A stretch of 7,066 bases of DNA, taken from the NCBI GenBank assembly GCA_012516295.1, contig JAAYWU010000090.1, forward strand, positions 1 to 7,066. The letters run 5' to 3'. This stretch comes from Clostridiales bacterium (lineage in GTDB: Bacteria > Bacillota > Clostridia > Oscillospirales > Acutalibacteraceae). Within the stretch, counting starts at the first letter, position 1; each line of letters starts with the position of its first letter. The translations under genes and the position numbers were made by a program. The notes under the pieces were generated by a model. That model was not told the DNA's origin. It did no database searches and saw only the letters and a list, made by a program, of their open reading frames with translations. Below, one piece after another: positions 1-6,077 of the stretch.

Positions 1-147
1 AACCTGCTCCATGCCACCTTAAAGATTTCGATACCGGTCATCATCATCAGCGTGGGCTTCTCCATGTGCATCGGCATATTTTTCGGCTACTACCCCGCAA
101 GCAAGGCGGCGAAGCTCGCCCCGAACGCAGCCCTGCGTTACGAATAA
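1..147 (+). CDS. ABC transporter permease, MacB/FtsX type (C-terminal fragment)
   Basis: Frame 1 is open from the window edge to a TAA at 145-147, giving 48 residues. A hydrophobic helix (about residues 9-30, ISIPVIIISVGFSMCIGIFF) is followed by GYYPASKAAKLAPNAALRYE. In MacB-type permeases the last transmembrane helix is followed by a short cytoplasmic tail of the form G-x-x-PA-x-KA-A-x-L-x-P-x-x-ALRYE, and this fragment matches that pattern closely. Proteins of this family are inner-membrane components of ABC systems that expel peptides, antibiotics or lipids, or act in bacteriocin-resistance modules; which of these applies cannot be told from the tail. The N-terminus and the partner ATPase lie off the left edge. 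The gene is followed by two terminator-like hairpins, so it is the last gene of its transcript. Family assignment is fairly sure; substrate is unknown. Confidence 0.8.
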   Translation, partial: NLLHATLKISIPVIIISVGFSMCIGIFFGYYPASKAAKLAPNAALRYE

Positions 148-154
148 CCAAGCA

Positions 155-190
155 AAAGGCGGGTATATGCACCCGCCTTTGAACTTGTTT
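155..190 (+). terminator. Intrinsic terminator, first of two after the permease
   Basis: A perfect 10-bp stem (AAAGGCGGGT at 155-164 with ACCCGCCTTT at 171-180) closes a 6-base loop eight bases past the permease stop codon. The U-rich tail is interrupted (TTT inside the stem, then GAACTTGTTTT), so it may be leaky alone. The second hairpin lies just downstream. Confidence 0.65.
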
Positions 191-197
191 TCCATTG

Positions 198-232
198 GCA
201 GGGCGGAAATTTACACTGCCCTGCTTTCTTTT
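198..232 (+). terminator. Intrinsic terminator, second of two after the permease
   Basis: A 7-bp perfect stem (GCAGGGC at 198-204 with GCCCTGC at 218-224) and a 13-base loop are followed directly by TTTCTTTT. It backs up the hairpin at 155-180 and insulates the nitroreductase promoter 40 bases further on. Confidence 0.65.
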
Positions 233-270
233 GCTTCCTCCCGATTTTACAATATATTCAAAAAATATAA

Positions 271-299
271 TTGCGAAAAGAGAGCAGCTACGCTATAAT
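271..299 (+). promoter_or_regulatory. Sigma-A-type promoter for the nitroreductase gene
   Basis: The -35 box TTGCGA (271-276) and a perfect -10 box TATAAT (294-299) are separated by the optimal 17 bases. The 30 bases upstream of the -35 box are very AT-rich, as in an UP element. Predicted transcription start is near 306, giving a leader of about 58 bases. A second TATAAT at 310-315 lacks a matching -35 box. Confidence 0.85.
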
Positions 300-322
300 G
301 GTAACAATTTATAATTTGGAAA

Positions 323-343
323 AGCGCGCCGTGAATGCGCGCT
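323..343 (+). promoter_or_regulatory. GC-rich dyad / hairpin in the nitroreductase leader
   Basis: Two perfect 7-base arms, AGCGCGC (323-329) and GCGCGCT (337-343), flank a 7-base loop. The element lies between the predicted start of transcription and the AAAGGAGGA ribosome binding site at 347-355. It could be an RNA hairpin that modulates translation or mRNA stability, or a DNA operator just downstream of the promoter. It has no U-tract, so it is not a terminator. The structure is visible; its role is unknown. Confidence 0.5.
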
Positions 344-363
344 AGTAAAGGAGGAAATAGAAA

Positions 364-876
364 ATGTCATACAACCGCGTTATTGAAACATTGCTCGAAC
401 GGCGCTCTATCCGCTCCTACCGGCCGGAACAGATTTCAGAAGATGAGCTGGCCGATATTCTGCATGCAGCAAAATATGCACCAACGGCAAGGGGGCTTCA
501 AGCGAGGCATTTTACCGTTATTCAGAATAAACAGTTCCTTGCGGAAATTGCTGCCGCGGCTACGGGAAACGAGAACGATTCCCCGTTCTATCATGCGCCG
601 ACGGTCATTGTGCTCTCCGCGCCGCAGGAGGCAAAGTATGGGCGCGAGGACTGTGCCTGCGCAATTATGAATATTATGCTTGCCGCCGAGGCGCTGGGGA
701 TTGGCACGTGCTATATCTGTTCCGCTCTGGATGCCTTGCGGAGCGACAAAATCCTTCGCCGCCTGAAGCTGCCGGAGGGGTATGTCCCGTATGGCAGCGT
801 TGCGGTCGGTTACGCAAAGGAGCATGCAGAGGCTCCCAAGGAACGCTGCACCAACGCCATCAGTTATATTCAGTAA
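364..876 (+). CDS. Nitroreductase-family flavoprotein
   Basis: This 170-residue protein belongs to the nitroreductase superfamily, FMN-dependent cytoplasmic enzymes that use NAD(P)H to reduce nitro compounds, quinones or other electron acceptors. The N-terminal RRSIRSY (residues 13-19) is the classic FMN-phosphate-binding segment. It is followed by AAKYAPTARGLQ (35-46), at the place of the family's AP-S/T-x-x-N-x-Q-P-W flavin loop. A central helix leads into LGIGTCYIC (111-119), the usual glycine-rich FMN contact. The C-terminal VPYGSVAVGY (141-150) and the following basic residues K159/R161 complete the fold. At 170 residues it is of the compact class. AAAGGAGGA at 347-355 with a 9-base gap fixes the ATG start. 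It is a single-gene transcript with its own promoter and terminator. Physiological substrate cannot be predicted; no ferredoxin domain is present despite several cysteines (97, 99, 116, 119, 162). Confidence 0.9.
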   Translation: MSYNRVIETLLERRSIRSYRPEQISEDELADILHAAKYAPTARGLQARHFTVIQNKQFLAEIAAAATGNENDSPFYHAPTVIVLSAPQEAKYGREDCACAIMNIMLAAEALGIGTCYICSALDALRSDKILRRLKLPEGYVPYGSVAVGYAKEHAEAPKERCTNAISYIQ

Positions 877-886
877 AGTATCGAAA

Positions 887-930
887 AACGGGGGCGCCGC
901 AATCGGCGTCCCCGTTCTGTTATATTTTTT
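887..930. terminator. Strong, probably bidirectional intrinsic terminator
   Basis: A 12-bp stem with one G-U pair (887-898 with 905-916) closes a 6-base loop, eleven bases past the nitroreductase stop. On the plus strand it is followed by CTGTTATATTTTTT. On the minus strand the stem runs into a T tract (GTTTTTCG), so the same hairpin can also end the aspS-gatCAB transcript arriving from the right. Confidence 0.85.
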
Positions 931-957
931 AACTTTCCGGTTATAGAAAACCGTTTC

Positions 958-998
958 AACCTGCCAGCGGATTGCTTCCGCGCGGCAGGTTATTTTTT
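958..998 (+). terminator. Second plus-strand terminator, overlapping the gatB stop codon
   Basis: Arms AACCTGCC (958-965) and GGCAGGTT (984-991) form an 8-bp stem, extended inside by GCGG/CCGC (967-970 with 978-981) after a small bulge. ATTTTTT follows at 992-998, the arrangement expected for plus-strand termination. On the minus strand the hairpin lacks a good T tail. It would stop readthrough from the nitroreductase gene before it becomes antisense to gatB. A weaker 5-bp hairpin lies at 938-953. Confidence 0.6.
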
Positions 999-2408
999 AA
1001 TGAGCTGGACCAGAAGTTTCTCCGCTTCGATTGCGTCCGCTCTTCCTCGTGTAGCCTTCATTACGGCGCCCAGAATGGCCTTCAGGGCTTTTTCTTTGCC
1101 GCCAAGGTAATCGGATACCGCGTTTTGGTTCGCGGCGATTGCCTGCTCGCAGGCTGCTCTGAGCGCATCCGGGTCTAAGCCGCCCATATCGCTTTCGCTG
1201 ATCAGCTCGCTGGGGGCTTTTCCGGTGTCGAGCATTTTTTCAAGCGTAGCCTTTAACAGGTTCATTCGGATTTTGCCTTCATCCAAAAGGCGTACCAGAG
1301 CGTTCAGGTTTTCCGGCGTTACCTTTACCGCGAAGTTTTCTTTCGCGCCGTCGCCTTCCAGGCGGCTGAACATCTGGCCGATCATGCAGTTTGCGACGGT
1401 TTTCGGATTCTTTACGCCCTTTATGGCCGCTTCAAAATATTCGGAAATCCTGCGGTACTGCGTCAAGAGCAGGGCGTCGGCTTCCGGAAGCCCAAGTTCT
1501 TCCATGTAGCGCTTCGCCTTTTGCTGCGGAAGTTCGGGAAGCTTTTTCTTAAGCTCGCTGATCATTTCCTCCGATACCTGAATGGTGACCAGATCCGGCT
1601 CGCGGAAATAGCGGTAGTCGTGCGCGTCCTCTTTTCCGCGCATGCTTTCGGTGCAGTCTTCCTCTTCGTTATAACGCCGCGTTTCCTGCACAACTTTTTC
1701 GCCGCTTTCCAAAAGGTCAATCTGGCGGTTTATTTCATAATCCATCGCTTTCGCCATGTGGGCGAAGGAGTTCATATTTTTGATTTCGGTCCGGGTGCCG
1801 AATTCCTTCGACCCCACCGGGCGTACGGAGATGTTTACGTCGCAGCGCATGGAGCCTTCCTGCATTTTGCAGTCGGAAACGCCGATAAACCGCATGATGA
1901 GCTGCAGTTTTTCAAGGTATTCCTTTGCTTCGTCAATGCTGCGGATGTCCGGCTCTGAAACAATCTCAATCAACGGCACGCCGCCGCGGTTGTAATCCAC
2001 ATAGGTATTGCCGCGCTGATGAACCAGCTTTCCGGCGTCCTCTTCAATATGGATTCTTGTCAGCCGGATTTTCCGGCCGTTGCTCAGTTCCACCCAGCCG
2101 TTTTTGCACAGCGGCATGTCGTACTGGGAAATTTGGTACGCTTTGGGCAAGTCCGGATAGACATAGTTTTTACGGTCAATTTTGGAAATGCGGCTGATTT
2201 CGCAGTTCGTGGCAAGACCGGCTAAAATCGCGTACTCCACCACCCGTTTGTTCAGCTTTGGCAGCGTGCCGGGAAGCCCGATGCAGATGGGGCAGCAGTG
2301 CGTGTTCGGATCGCCGCCGAATTCGGTGGTGCAGGAACAGAAAATTTTTGTTTTGGTAGCGAGTTCAATATGTGTTTCCAGTCCGCAGACCAGTTCATAC
2401 TTTGTCAT
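990..2408 (-). CDS. gatB: Asp-tRNA(Asn)/Glu-tRNA(Gln) amidotransferase subunit B
   Basis: GatB is the tRNA-binding and ATP-using subunit of the GatCAB amidotransferase. It activates the side-chain carboxyl of misacylated Asp-tRNA(Asn) or Glu-tRNA(Gln), which then receives ammonia made by GatA. The 472 residues match the family's normal length. Visible hallmarks are LETHIEL (10-16), a four-cysteine zinc site (C24-x-C26 and C39-x2-C42), NYVYPDLPKAYQISQYD (81-97), EEDAGK (122-127), VPLIEIVSEPD (144-154), MQEGSMRCDVN (182-192), RTEIKNMNSF (206-215) and DYRYFREPDL (264-273). The C-terminal half is the helical, YqeY-like tRNA-binding domain ending in MKATRGRAD (450-458). The start ATG overlaps the gatA stop as ATGA, so translation is probably coupled. 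A GGGGG stretch (2416-2420) sits 7 bases upstream as a modest ribosome binding site. It is the last gene of the operon. Confidence 0.97.
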   Translation of the reverse strand: MTKYELVCGLETHIELATKTKIFCSCTTEFGGDPNTHCCPICIGLPGTLPKLNKRVVEYAILAGLATNCEISRISKIDRKNYVYPDLPKAYQISQYDMPLCKNGWVELSNGRKIRLTRIHIEEDAGKLVHQRGNTYVDYNRGGVPLIEIVSEPDIRSIDEAKEYLEKLQLIMRFIGVSDCKMQEGSMRCDVNISVRPVGSKEFGTRTEIKNMNSFAHMAKAMDYEINRQIDLLESGEKVVQETRRYNEEEDCTESMRGKEDAHDYRYFREPDLVTIQVSEEMISELKKKLPELPQQKAKRYMEELGLPEADALLLTQYRRISEYFEAAIKGVKNPKTVANCMIGQMFSRLEGDGAKENFAVKVTPENLNALVRLLDEGKIRMNLLKATLEKMLDTGKAPSELISESDMGGLDPDALRAACEQAIAANQNAVSDYLGGKEKALKAILGAVMKATRGRADAIEAEKLLVQLIKK

Positions 2409-3868
2409 AGCTTAACCCCCATTTCCGCCGTGCGGAACATCTGGCCGTCTGTGGCAATTTCATACTGGTGCGCAACATTCAGGATGGTTGCCTCGCAGAA
2501 GCGGTTGCCGATCAGCTGCATGCCGATCGGAAGCCCGGCAGCGTCAAACCCGCAGGGAATGGAAACAGCGGGGAGCCCGGCAATATTCACCGGAACGGTG
2601 CAGATATCCGTCTGATAGGTTTCGACCGCATCCTTCGCGGTGAAGTTCAGCGGGAAGGCGGTCATCGGAACGGTCGGCGCCAGCATGACATCACATTTCT
2701 GGAATGCGTCCTCAAATGCTTTCACCAGCTCGCCGCGCAGGTTCTGCGCCTTTTTATAGTAAGCGTCGTAATACCCCGCGCTCAGCACATAAGTGCCGAG
2801 AAGAATCCGGCGCTTCACTTCTTTTCCAAAGCCCTCGTTGCGTGTTTTGCACACCATTTCGTTGCGGTCGGCGTAATGGTCGGTTTTGTAGCCGTAGCGA
2901 ATGCCGTCGTAACGCCCCAGATTGGAGGAAGCCTCCGCACAGGCCAAAATATAGTACACCGGCAGGCTGTATTTCAAAGAGGGCATATCAAAATAGACAA
3001 TCTGCGCCCCCAGCGATTCGAAAACCTTAATGGCGTTTTGTATCGCGCTGTTCACGTCGTCGCGGATGCCGTTGAAATATTCTTTCGCAATGCCGATCTT
3101 TCTGCCCTTGATGCTGTTTTTCAGGCTCTCGCAGACCGGCGCGTTGACTTTTCCGCGCGAGGTGGAATCCTTTTCGTCATACACCGAAATGGCGTCGTAA
3201 ACGATTGCGGCGTCTTCCACGCTCTGCGTAATCGGCCCGATCTGGTCGAAGCTCGACGCATAGGCGATCAGGCCGTAGCGCGAAACCGCGCCGTAGGTCG
3301 GCTTCAGGCCGGTCAGCCCGCAGAAGCTGGCGGGTTGGCGGATGGAGCCGCCGGTGTCGGAACCCAGCCCGTAAACGGCAAGGTTGCCGCCGACTGCCGA
3401 AGCAACGCCGCCGGAGCTTCCGCCCGCGACGCGGGACGTGTCGTGCGGATTCAAAGCCCCGCCGAAGCAGGAGGTTTCACAGGAAGAGCCCATGGCGAAC
3501 TCATCCATATTTGTTTTGCCGAGCAGAACCGCATTCTGCTTTTGCAGCAACTCCCAAACCGTCGCGTCATAGATCGGCACATAACCGGTCAGGATTTTGG
3601 AACAGCAGGTTGTTTCAATTCCCTTTGTGGAAATATTGTCCTTGAGGGTCATTGGAATCCCTTCCAAAGGGAGAAGGGGTTCGCCGGACGCAATTTTCCG
3701 GTCGACGCGTTTTGCCGTTTCAAGCGCCGTTTCCGGAGTAAAGCGGACGTAGGCGTTGATTTTTTGATTGTCCTTTTCCATTGCCTCAAGGTAGGCCTTT
3801 GTAAGCTCCAGGCAGCTAACCTGCCCGGAAGCCATTTGTTCGCTTAGTTTTTTAATCCGACTTTCCAT
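2405..3868 (-). CDS. gatA: Asp-tRNA(Asn)/Glu-tRNA(Gln) amidotransferase subunit A
   Basis: GatA is the amidase subunit of GatCAB. It hydrolyses glutamine and passes the ammonia through the complex to GatB. The 487-residue protein is full length for the family. The amidase-signature triad is complete: K76 in MTLKDN, the cis-serine S151 in AGGSSGG, and the nucleophile S175 in GSDTGGSIRQPAS. The 24-residue spacing between the two serines and the constant 3-residue offset from the S. aureus numbering recalled from the literature (K79, S154, S178) support the alignment. Further conserved blocks are LLGKTNMDEFAMGSS (115-129) and GLTGLKPTYGAVSRYGL (184-200). The start ATG follows TAGGAGG, in which TAG is the gatC stop codon and GGAGG (3874-3878) is the ribosome binding site 5 bases from the ATG. 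The stop overlaps the gatB start by four bases. Confidence 0.97.
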   Translation of the reverse strand: MESRIKKLSEQMASGQVSCLELTKAYLEAMEKDNQKINAYVRFTPETALETAKRVDRKIASGEPLLPLEGIPMTLKDNISTKGIETTCCSKILTGYVPIYDATVWELLQKQNAVLLGKTNMDEFAMGSSCETSCFGGALNPHDTSRVAGGSSGGVASAVGGNLAVYGLGSDTGGSIRQPASFCGLTGLKPTYGAVSRYGLIAYASSFDQIGPITQSVEDAAIVYDAISVYDEKDSTSRGKVNAPVCESLKNSIKGRKIGIAKEYFNGIRDDVNSAIQNAIKVFESLGAQIVYFDMPSLKYSLPVYYILACAEASSNLGRYDGIRYGYKTDHYADRNEMVCKTRNEGFGKEVKRRILLGTYVLSAGYYDAYYKKAQNLRGELVKAFEDAFQKCDVMLAPTVPMTAFPLNFTAKDAVETYQTDICTVPVNIAGLPAVSIPCGFDAAGLPIGMQLIGNRFCEATILNVAHQYEIATDGQMFRTAEMGVKL

Positions 3869-3877
3869 CCGTACCTC

Positions 3878-4156
3878 CTACATGCGTTTTTTAACCAGAA
3901 AATATCCTTCGTCCTGGCTTTCTGCGTTTTTCAGAATTTCCTCCCGGTCATAAGAAGGGACGACAATATCCTCCCGGAAGGCATTGGACAGGCCGTTGAT
4001 ATTATCAAAATCGGTTGCCTGCGGGCAGGCGTCGTTAATGGTATTGGCAAAGCCGATAATCTCATTCATATCCTTTGTAAGCTCGTCTAATTCTTCGGGG
4101 CTGACGGAAAGCTTCGCCAGATTCGCAATATTCAGTATGTCTTCATGCGTGACCAT
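3878..4156 (-). CDS. gatC: Asp-tRNA(Asn)/Glu-tRNA(Gln) amidotransferase subunit C
   Basis: GatC is the small subunit that wraps around GatA and GatB and stabilises the GatCAB complex; it has no catalytic role. The 92-residue length is typical. Family marks are the N-terminal helix with IANLAKLSVSPEEL (10-23), the helix NEIIGFANTIND (31-42), and the conserved AFREDIV (59-65) followed by SYDREEILKNA (68-78) and GYFLV (84-88). The tail ends in KKRM where many GatC proteins have VP followed by a basic and a hydrophobic residue. The start is set by AAGGAGGC (4163-4170), 7 bases before the ATG. It lies 19 bases after aspS, and its stop codon is part of the gatA ribosome binding site, which argues for one transcript and balanced subunit synthesis. 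Confidence 0.95.
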   Translation of the reverse strand: MVTHEDILNIANLAKLSVSPEELDELTKDMNEIIGFANTINDACPQATDFDNINGLSNAFREDIVVPSYDREEILKNAESQDEGYFLVKKRM

Positions 4157-4175
4157 AAAAATGCCTCCTTCGGCT

Positions 4176-5927
4176 TTACTTTCTCAGGCGGATATGCACT
4201 TCGCGCAGCTGCCGCTCGGTTACCTCGTTCGGCGCGCCCATCAGCACGTCCTGCGCGTTGGAATTCATCGGGAATGCGATGACTTCGCGGATGTTTTCCT
4301 CGCCGGTAAGCAGCATAATCATGCGGTCCACGCCCGGCGCCATACCTGCGTGCGGCGGCGCGCCGTACTGGAAGGCGTGATAAAGCGAGGTGAACTTGTT
4401 TTTAATGTCTTCTTCCGTATAGCCGGCAATTTCAAAGGCTTTCACCATGATTTCCAGGTCGTGGTTGCGAACTGCGCCGGAAGAAAGCTCAACGCCGTTG
4501 CAGACAATATCGTACTGGTAGGCAAGGATATCCTCCGGCTTTTTGTTCAGCAGCGCGTCCATACCGCCCTGCGGCATGGAAAACGGGTTGTGGGTGAAGA
4601 CATAATTGCCGGTTTCCTCGTCGATTTCATACATGGGGAAGTCAACGATGAAGCACATCTGATAGGAGTCCTTGTCAATCCGGTTCAGCCGTTCGCCAAG
4701 CTCGGTGCGGATTTGTCCGGCAAACTTCGGCGCGTTTTCGCGGTCGTCCGCAATAAAGAAAATGACGCAGCCGGGTTTCAGCCCTGCGCGGCGGATGAGC
4801 TCCGCGCGGTCTTCCTCGGACAGGTATTTGTTGATGGGGCCTTTATATTCGTTTTCACCGGTTACGCTGATATAGCCGAGGCCTTTCATGCCGATATCGG
4901 TCGCAAATTTCAGCATGTTTTCGAAGAAGCTCTTCGGCTGGGAAACGCAGTCCGGCACATTGATTGCCCGGACGGTTTTGCCCTTAAACGGCGCAAAGTC
5001 CGTGTTTTCAAATAAATCGGAAATATCGATGATTTCCAGCGGATTGCGCAGATCCGGTTTGTCCGTGCCGTATTTCAGAATGGCTTCCTGAAACGGGATG
5101 CGCGGAAACGGTGCTTTGGATACGGTTTTATAGGAGAATTTCGAAAAAGCCTCGCTCAGAACTTCTTCCGCAACGGCGAAAACATCCTCCTGTGTGGCAA
5201 AGGCCATTTCGAAGTCCAACTGATAAAATTCACCCGGAGAACGGTCCGCACGGGCGTCTTCGTCCCGGAAGCAGGGCGCAATCTGGAAATAGCGGTCAAA
5301 ACCGGATACCATCAGAAGCTGCTTGAAAATTTGCGGAGCCTGCGGCAGCGCGTAGAATTTGCCCGGGTGCTTCCGGCTTGGAATCAGGTAATCGCGCGCG
5401 CCTTCCGGAGAAGAAGCGGAAAGGATCGGGGTCTGGATTTCCAGAAAGCCCAGCTCTGTCATCTTATTGCGCAGAAAGGAAAGAATCTGCGAGCGCAGAA
5501 CAATGTTCCGGTGTACCTTCGGATTGCGCAAATCAAGGAAGCGGTACTTTAAGCGAAGATCCTCTTTGGTTTCTTTCGACAGTTCCACCTCAAACGGCAG
5601 ATTTGCAAGCGATTTGCCCAGAACGGTGAGCGAAGTTACCTTCACTTCTACCGTACCGGTCTTTATTTTGGGATTAATGGTATCCTTGTCACGCAGCACG
5701 ACTTTACCGGCGGCGGAAACAGTGGATTCTTTTGTGACATTATTCAGCAGATTATTGTCGTAGATGACGATCTGAACGACTCCGTAATGGTCACGCAGAT
5801 CGACGAATTTTACGCCGCCGTGGTCGCGGATATTTTCGACCCAGCCTGCGACGCGTACTTCGCGGCCAATGTCATTCTCGCTGATTTCACCGCACAGATG
5901 CGTGCGATATTCGTTGACACAAATCAT
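4176..5927 (-). CDS. aspS: Aspartyl-tRNA synthetase, probably non-discriminating (Asp/Asn)
   Basis: This 583-residue class II synthetase attaches aspartate to tRNA(Asp) and, probably, tRNA(Asn). The N-terminal OB-fold anticodon-binding domain (about 8-110) contains VAGWVENIRDHGGVKFVDLRD. H36 occupies the place of leucine 30 in E. coli; histidine there is linked to non-discriminating enzymes. The catalytic core has motif 1 around 159-180 (ending PEGARDY), the aspartate pocket QAPQIFKQ (196-203), motif 2 starting FRDED (220-224) and motif 3 GMAPGVDRMIMLL (528-540) with R535. R487 in GAVRNH matches the substrate-binding arginine of E. coli (R489). A bacterial GAD insertion domain fills about 285-420. 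Length and domain order are normal for a bacterial AspRS. RADRSPGEFYQLD differs from the E. coli RADRQPEFTQID and indicates a distinct subfamily. The ribosome binding site is AAAGGGG (5939-5945), 11 bases from the ATG. It is first in the operon with gatCAB. Confidence 0.96.
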   Translation of the reverse strand: MICVNEYRTHLCGEISENDIGREVRVAGWVENIRDHGGVKFVDLRDHYGVVQIVIYDNNLLNNVTKESTVSAAGKVVLRDKDTINPKIKTGTVEVKVTSLTVLGKSLANLPFEVELSKETKEDLRLKYRFLDLRNPKVHRNIVLRSQILSFLRNKMTELGFLEIQTPILSASSPEGARDYLIPSRKHPGKFYALPQAPQIFKQLLMVSGFDRYFQIAPCFRDEDARADRSPGEFYQLDFEMAFATQEDVFAVAEEVLSEAFSKFSYKTVSKAPFPRIPFQEAILKYGTDKPDLRNPLEIIDISDLFENTDFAPFKGKTVRAINVPDCVSQPKSFFENMLKFATDIGMKGLGYISVTGENEYKGPINKYLSEEDRAELIRRAGLKPGCVIFFIADDRENAPKFAGQIRTELGERLNRIDKDSYQMCFIVDFPMYEIDEETGNYVFTHNPFSMPQGGMDALLNKKPEDILAYQYDIVCNGVELSSGAVRNHDLEIMVKAFEIAGYTEEDIKNKFTSLYHAFQYGAPPHAGMAPGVDRMIMLLTGEENIREVIAFPMNSNAQDVLMGAPNEVTERQLREVHIRLRK

Positions 5928-5969
5928 AATCCCATAGTCCCCTTTAGCATTTCTATATTATAAAACAAA

Positions 5970-5998
5970 ATTATACCATAAAGTACCTTGCGCTTCAA
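5970..5998 (-). promoter_or_regulatory. Extended -10 promoter for aspS-gatCAB
   Basis: Read on the minus strand, TTGAAG (5998-5993), a 17-base spacer and a perfect TATAAT (5975-5970) form a sigma-A-type promoter. TGG directly before TATAAT supplies an extended -10 element. Predicted transcription start is near 5963, giving a leader of about 35 bases. That is too short for a T-box riboswitch. A second TATAAT on the same strand at 5962-5957 has no good -35 box. Confidence 0.8.
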
Positions 5999-6021
5999 TG
6001 AAAATTCGATAATCTTCGGGA

Positions 6022-6077
6022 AAAAAGCGATTGCACTTTATCACTTTACTATATCATATTTTTGAATAAAAAGCGAT
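6022..6077. repeat. 10-bp direct repeat pair in the pepT-aspS spacer
   Basis: AAAAAGCGAT occurs at 6022-6031 and exactly again at 6068-6077 (ATCGCTTTTT on the minus strand), with a 46-base period. The two copies bracket the AT-rich centre of the spacer. There is no partner inverted repeat, so these are not terminators despite the T runs. The repeat is real in the sequence; any function, such as a regulator site, is speculative. Confidence 0.5.
6034..6048. repeat. Tandem 7-mer CACTTTA x2
   Basis: CACTTTA at 6034-6040 and 6042-6048 is repeated with one intervening base (TAAAGTG-A-TAAAGTG on the minus strand). It lies about 35 bases upstream of the aspS -35 box, where a regulator could bind, but an 8-bp period is not typical of a dimeric operator and chance is possible in AT-rich DNA. 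Confidence 0.4.

Noticed and set aside
310..315. Second TATAAT in the nitroreductase leader
   Set aside because: No -35-like hexamer lies at a suitable distance, whereas the 271-299 promoter is close to ideal. It is probably chance in AT-rich DNA.
335..670. Open frame starting at the ATG inside the leader dyad
   Set aside because: It overlaps the nitroreductase in another frame, its ATG lies before the ribosome binding site, and the protein is basic with no domain.
2468..3847. 459-codon open frame antisense to gatA
   Set aside because: It lies wholly opposite gatA, whose catalytic residues and length are perfect. The translation shows no recognisable domain, and long antisense frames are expected from the codon bias of these genes.
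3984..5015. 343-codon plus-strand open frame opposite gatC and aspS
   Set aside because: It spans two well-supported genes on the other strand and the intergenic gap between them, with no family resemblance. It is a shadow frame.
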